A stretch of 14,654 nt of DNA, from NCBI GenBank assembly GCA_041744375.1, contig JBGTLA010000034.1, positions 1 to 14,654 of the forward strand, read 5' to 3'. Below the pieces are notes generated by a model that was not told the origin of the DNA, searched no databases, and saw only the letters and a list, made by a program, of their open reading frames with translations. Shown one piece after another: positions 14,395 through 14,654 of the stretch. Position 1 is the first letter of the stretch; each line of letters starts with the position of its first letter. The DNA comes from JBGTLA01 sp041744375 (GTDB lineage: Bacteria > Actinomycetota > Acidimicrobiia > Spongiisociales > ZC4RG35). Made by a program: the position numbers and the translations under genes.

Positions 14395-14654
14395 ATGGGA
14401 CGGACACCACCGATTGACGCCAAAGCGTTTAACGCCTTCGAAGCCGAAGGATGGGAGGGGCGGGTCGACGCCTACGACCACTTCTTCACACCCATCACCG
14501 GGCGTCTCTTCGACCCGCTGCTGGATGCGGTGCGAGTGGTGCCGGGCACGCGCCTGCTCGATGTCGCCACCGGCCCAGGGCATCTGCCGGCCCGGGCCGC
14601 CGAAAGGGGAGCGGTCCCGGTTGGTGTTGACGTCGCCGACGCCATGGTCACTCG
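14395..14654 (+). CDS. Class I SAM-dependent methyltransferase, 5' part
   Basis: The frame is open from ATG 14395 to the window end (86 codons). AGGAGG (14383-14388) lies 6 nt upstream, the best ribosome site in the window. After an N-terminal cap (FEAEGWEGRVDAYDHFFTPI) comes SAM motif I, LLDVATGPGHL, and the acidic strand-2 motif in VGVDVADAMV, as in UbiE/COQ5-like methyltransferases. The substrate cannot be told from the N-terminus. It is the first gene right of att module 4 and so probably the passenger of cassette 4. Confidence 0.88.
   Translation, partial: MGRTPPIDAKAFNAFEAEGWEGRVDAYDHFFTPITGRLFDPLLDAVRVVPGTRLLDVATGPGHLPARAAERGAVPVGVDVADAMVT

Larger units (their letters stand above)
13939..14654. 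mobile_element. Start of cassette 4 (runs off the window)
   Basis: Module 4 is followed by 283 bp (14112-14394) in which I see no gene, then a methyltransferase gene. If the accretion model is right, another module or the intact tRNA-Arg gene lies to the right of the window. Confidence 0.35.

Noticed and set aside
14161..14583. Minus-strand open frame of 140 codons
   Set aside because: It overlaps the methyltransferase start, which has a strong ribosome site and SAM motif on the plus strand.

Overview
The window is high-GC DNA with actinobacterial features: GTG and TTG starts, an AfsR/SARP-type regulator, a pSAM2-type Rep remnant and a tRNA-Arg(ACG) attachment core. An acidimicrobial or related uncultured actinobacterium is plausible but not provable from the sequence. 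It reads as an accretion island at the 3' end of a tRNA-Arg gene. No complete tRNA and no intact integrase lie in the window.

The key structure is a module of about 171 bp that occurs four times in the same orientation (3056-3227, 9582-9752, 11597-11766, 13939-14111). Each copy has a core matching the 3' part of tRNA-Arg(ACG), read on the minus strand from anticodon loop to acceptor end. The core is followed by an arm of exactly 127 bp. The arm carries seven TCCA-type sites (TGGA on the minus strand) in a fixed pattern: three at 10-bp steps, a 31-bp gap, four at 10-bp steps, then two TGGCTCCCA repeats 12 bp apart. The sequence between the sites has diverged but the geometry has not. This looks like the arm-site layout of a tyrosine-integrase attachment site. 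The modules cut the window into cassettes.

Left of module 1: a minus-strand NmrA/SDR-type NAD(P)-binding protein, a stretch without recognisable genes that holds a strong hairpin, and the decayed helicase half of a MobF-type conjugative relaxase that ends at the module 1 core.

Cassette 1 (3056-9581): a minus-strand series made of a large AfsR/SARP-type regulator (BTAD, NB-ARC ATPase, TPR-like) followed by DUF1326, DUF2182 and DUF1326. The two DUF1326 proteins are both 198 aa and flank a multi-pass membrane protein. An alpha/beta hydrolase with two compensating frameshifts diverges from the regulator with only 35 bp between starts.

Cassette 2 (9582-11596): a MarR repressor diverges from a frameshifted SnoaL-like gene and a small dimeric alpha/beta-barrel protein. 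A TTGCA-N5-TGCAA palindrome sits between the -35 and -10 of the rightward promoter, and a 13-bp-stem hairpin closes the unit.

Cassette 3 (11597-13938): the last codons of a tyrosine integrase including the catalytic Tyr, an intact ferric-reductase/NOX-like flavocytochrome, and a RepSA-like replication initiator remnant ending 14 bp before module 4. These are leftovers of an actinobacterial integrative conjugative element.

Cassette 4 (13939 to the end): module 4, whose core is a different tRNA-like 3' sequence, then the start of a class I methyltransferase that runs off the window.

Taken together, the window looks like an array of small, integrase-less gene cassettes delimited by att modules that could be recognised in trans, with debris of the original mobile elements between them. 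Recombination activity is inferred. The repeat geometry is directly visible.
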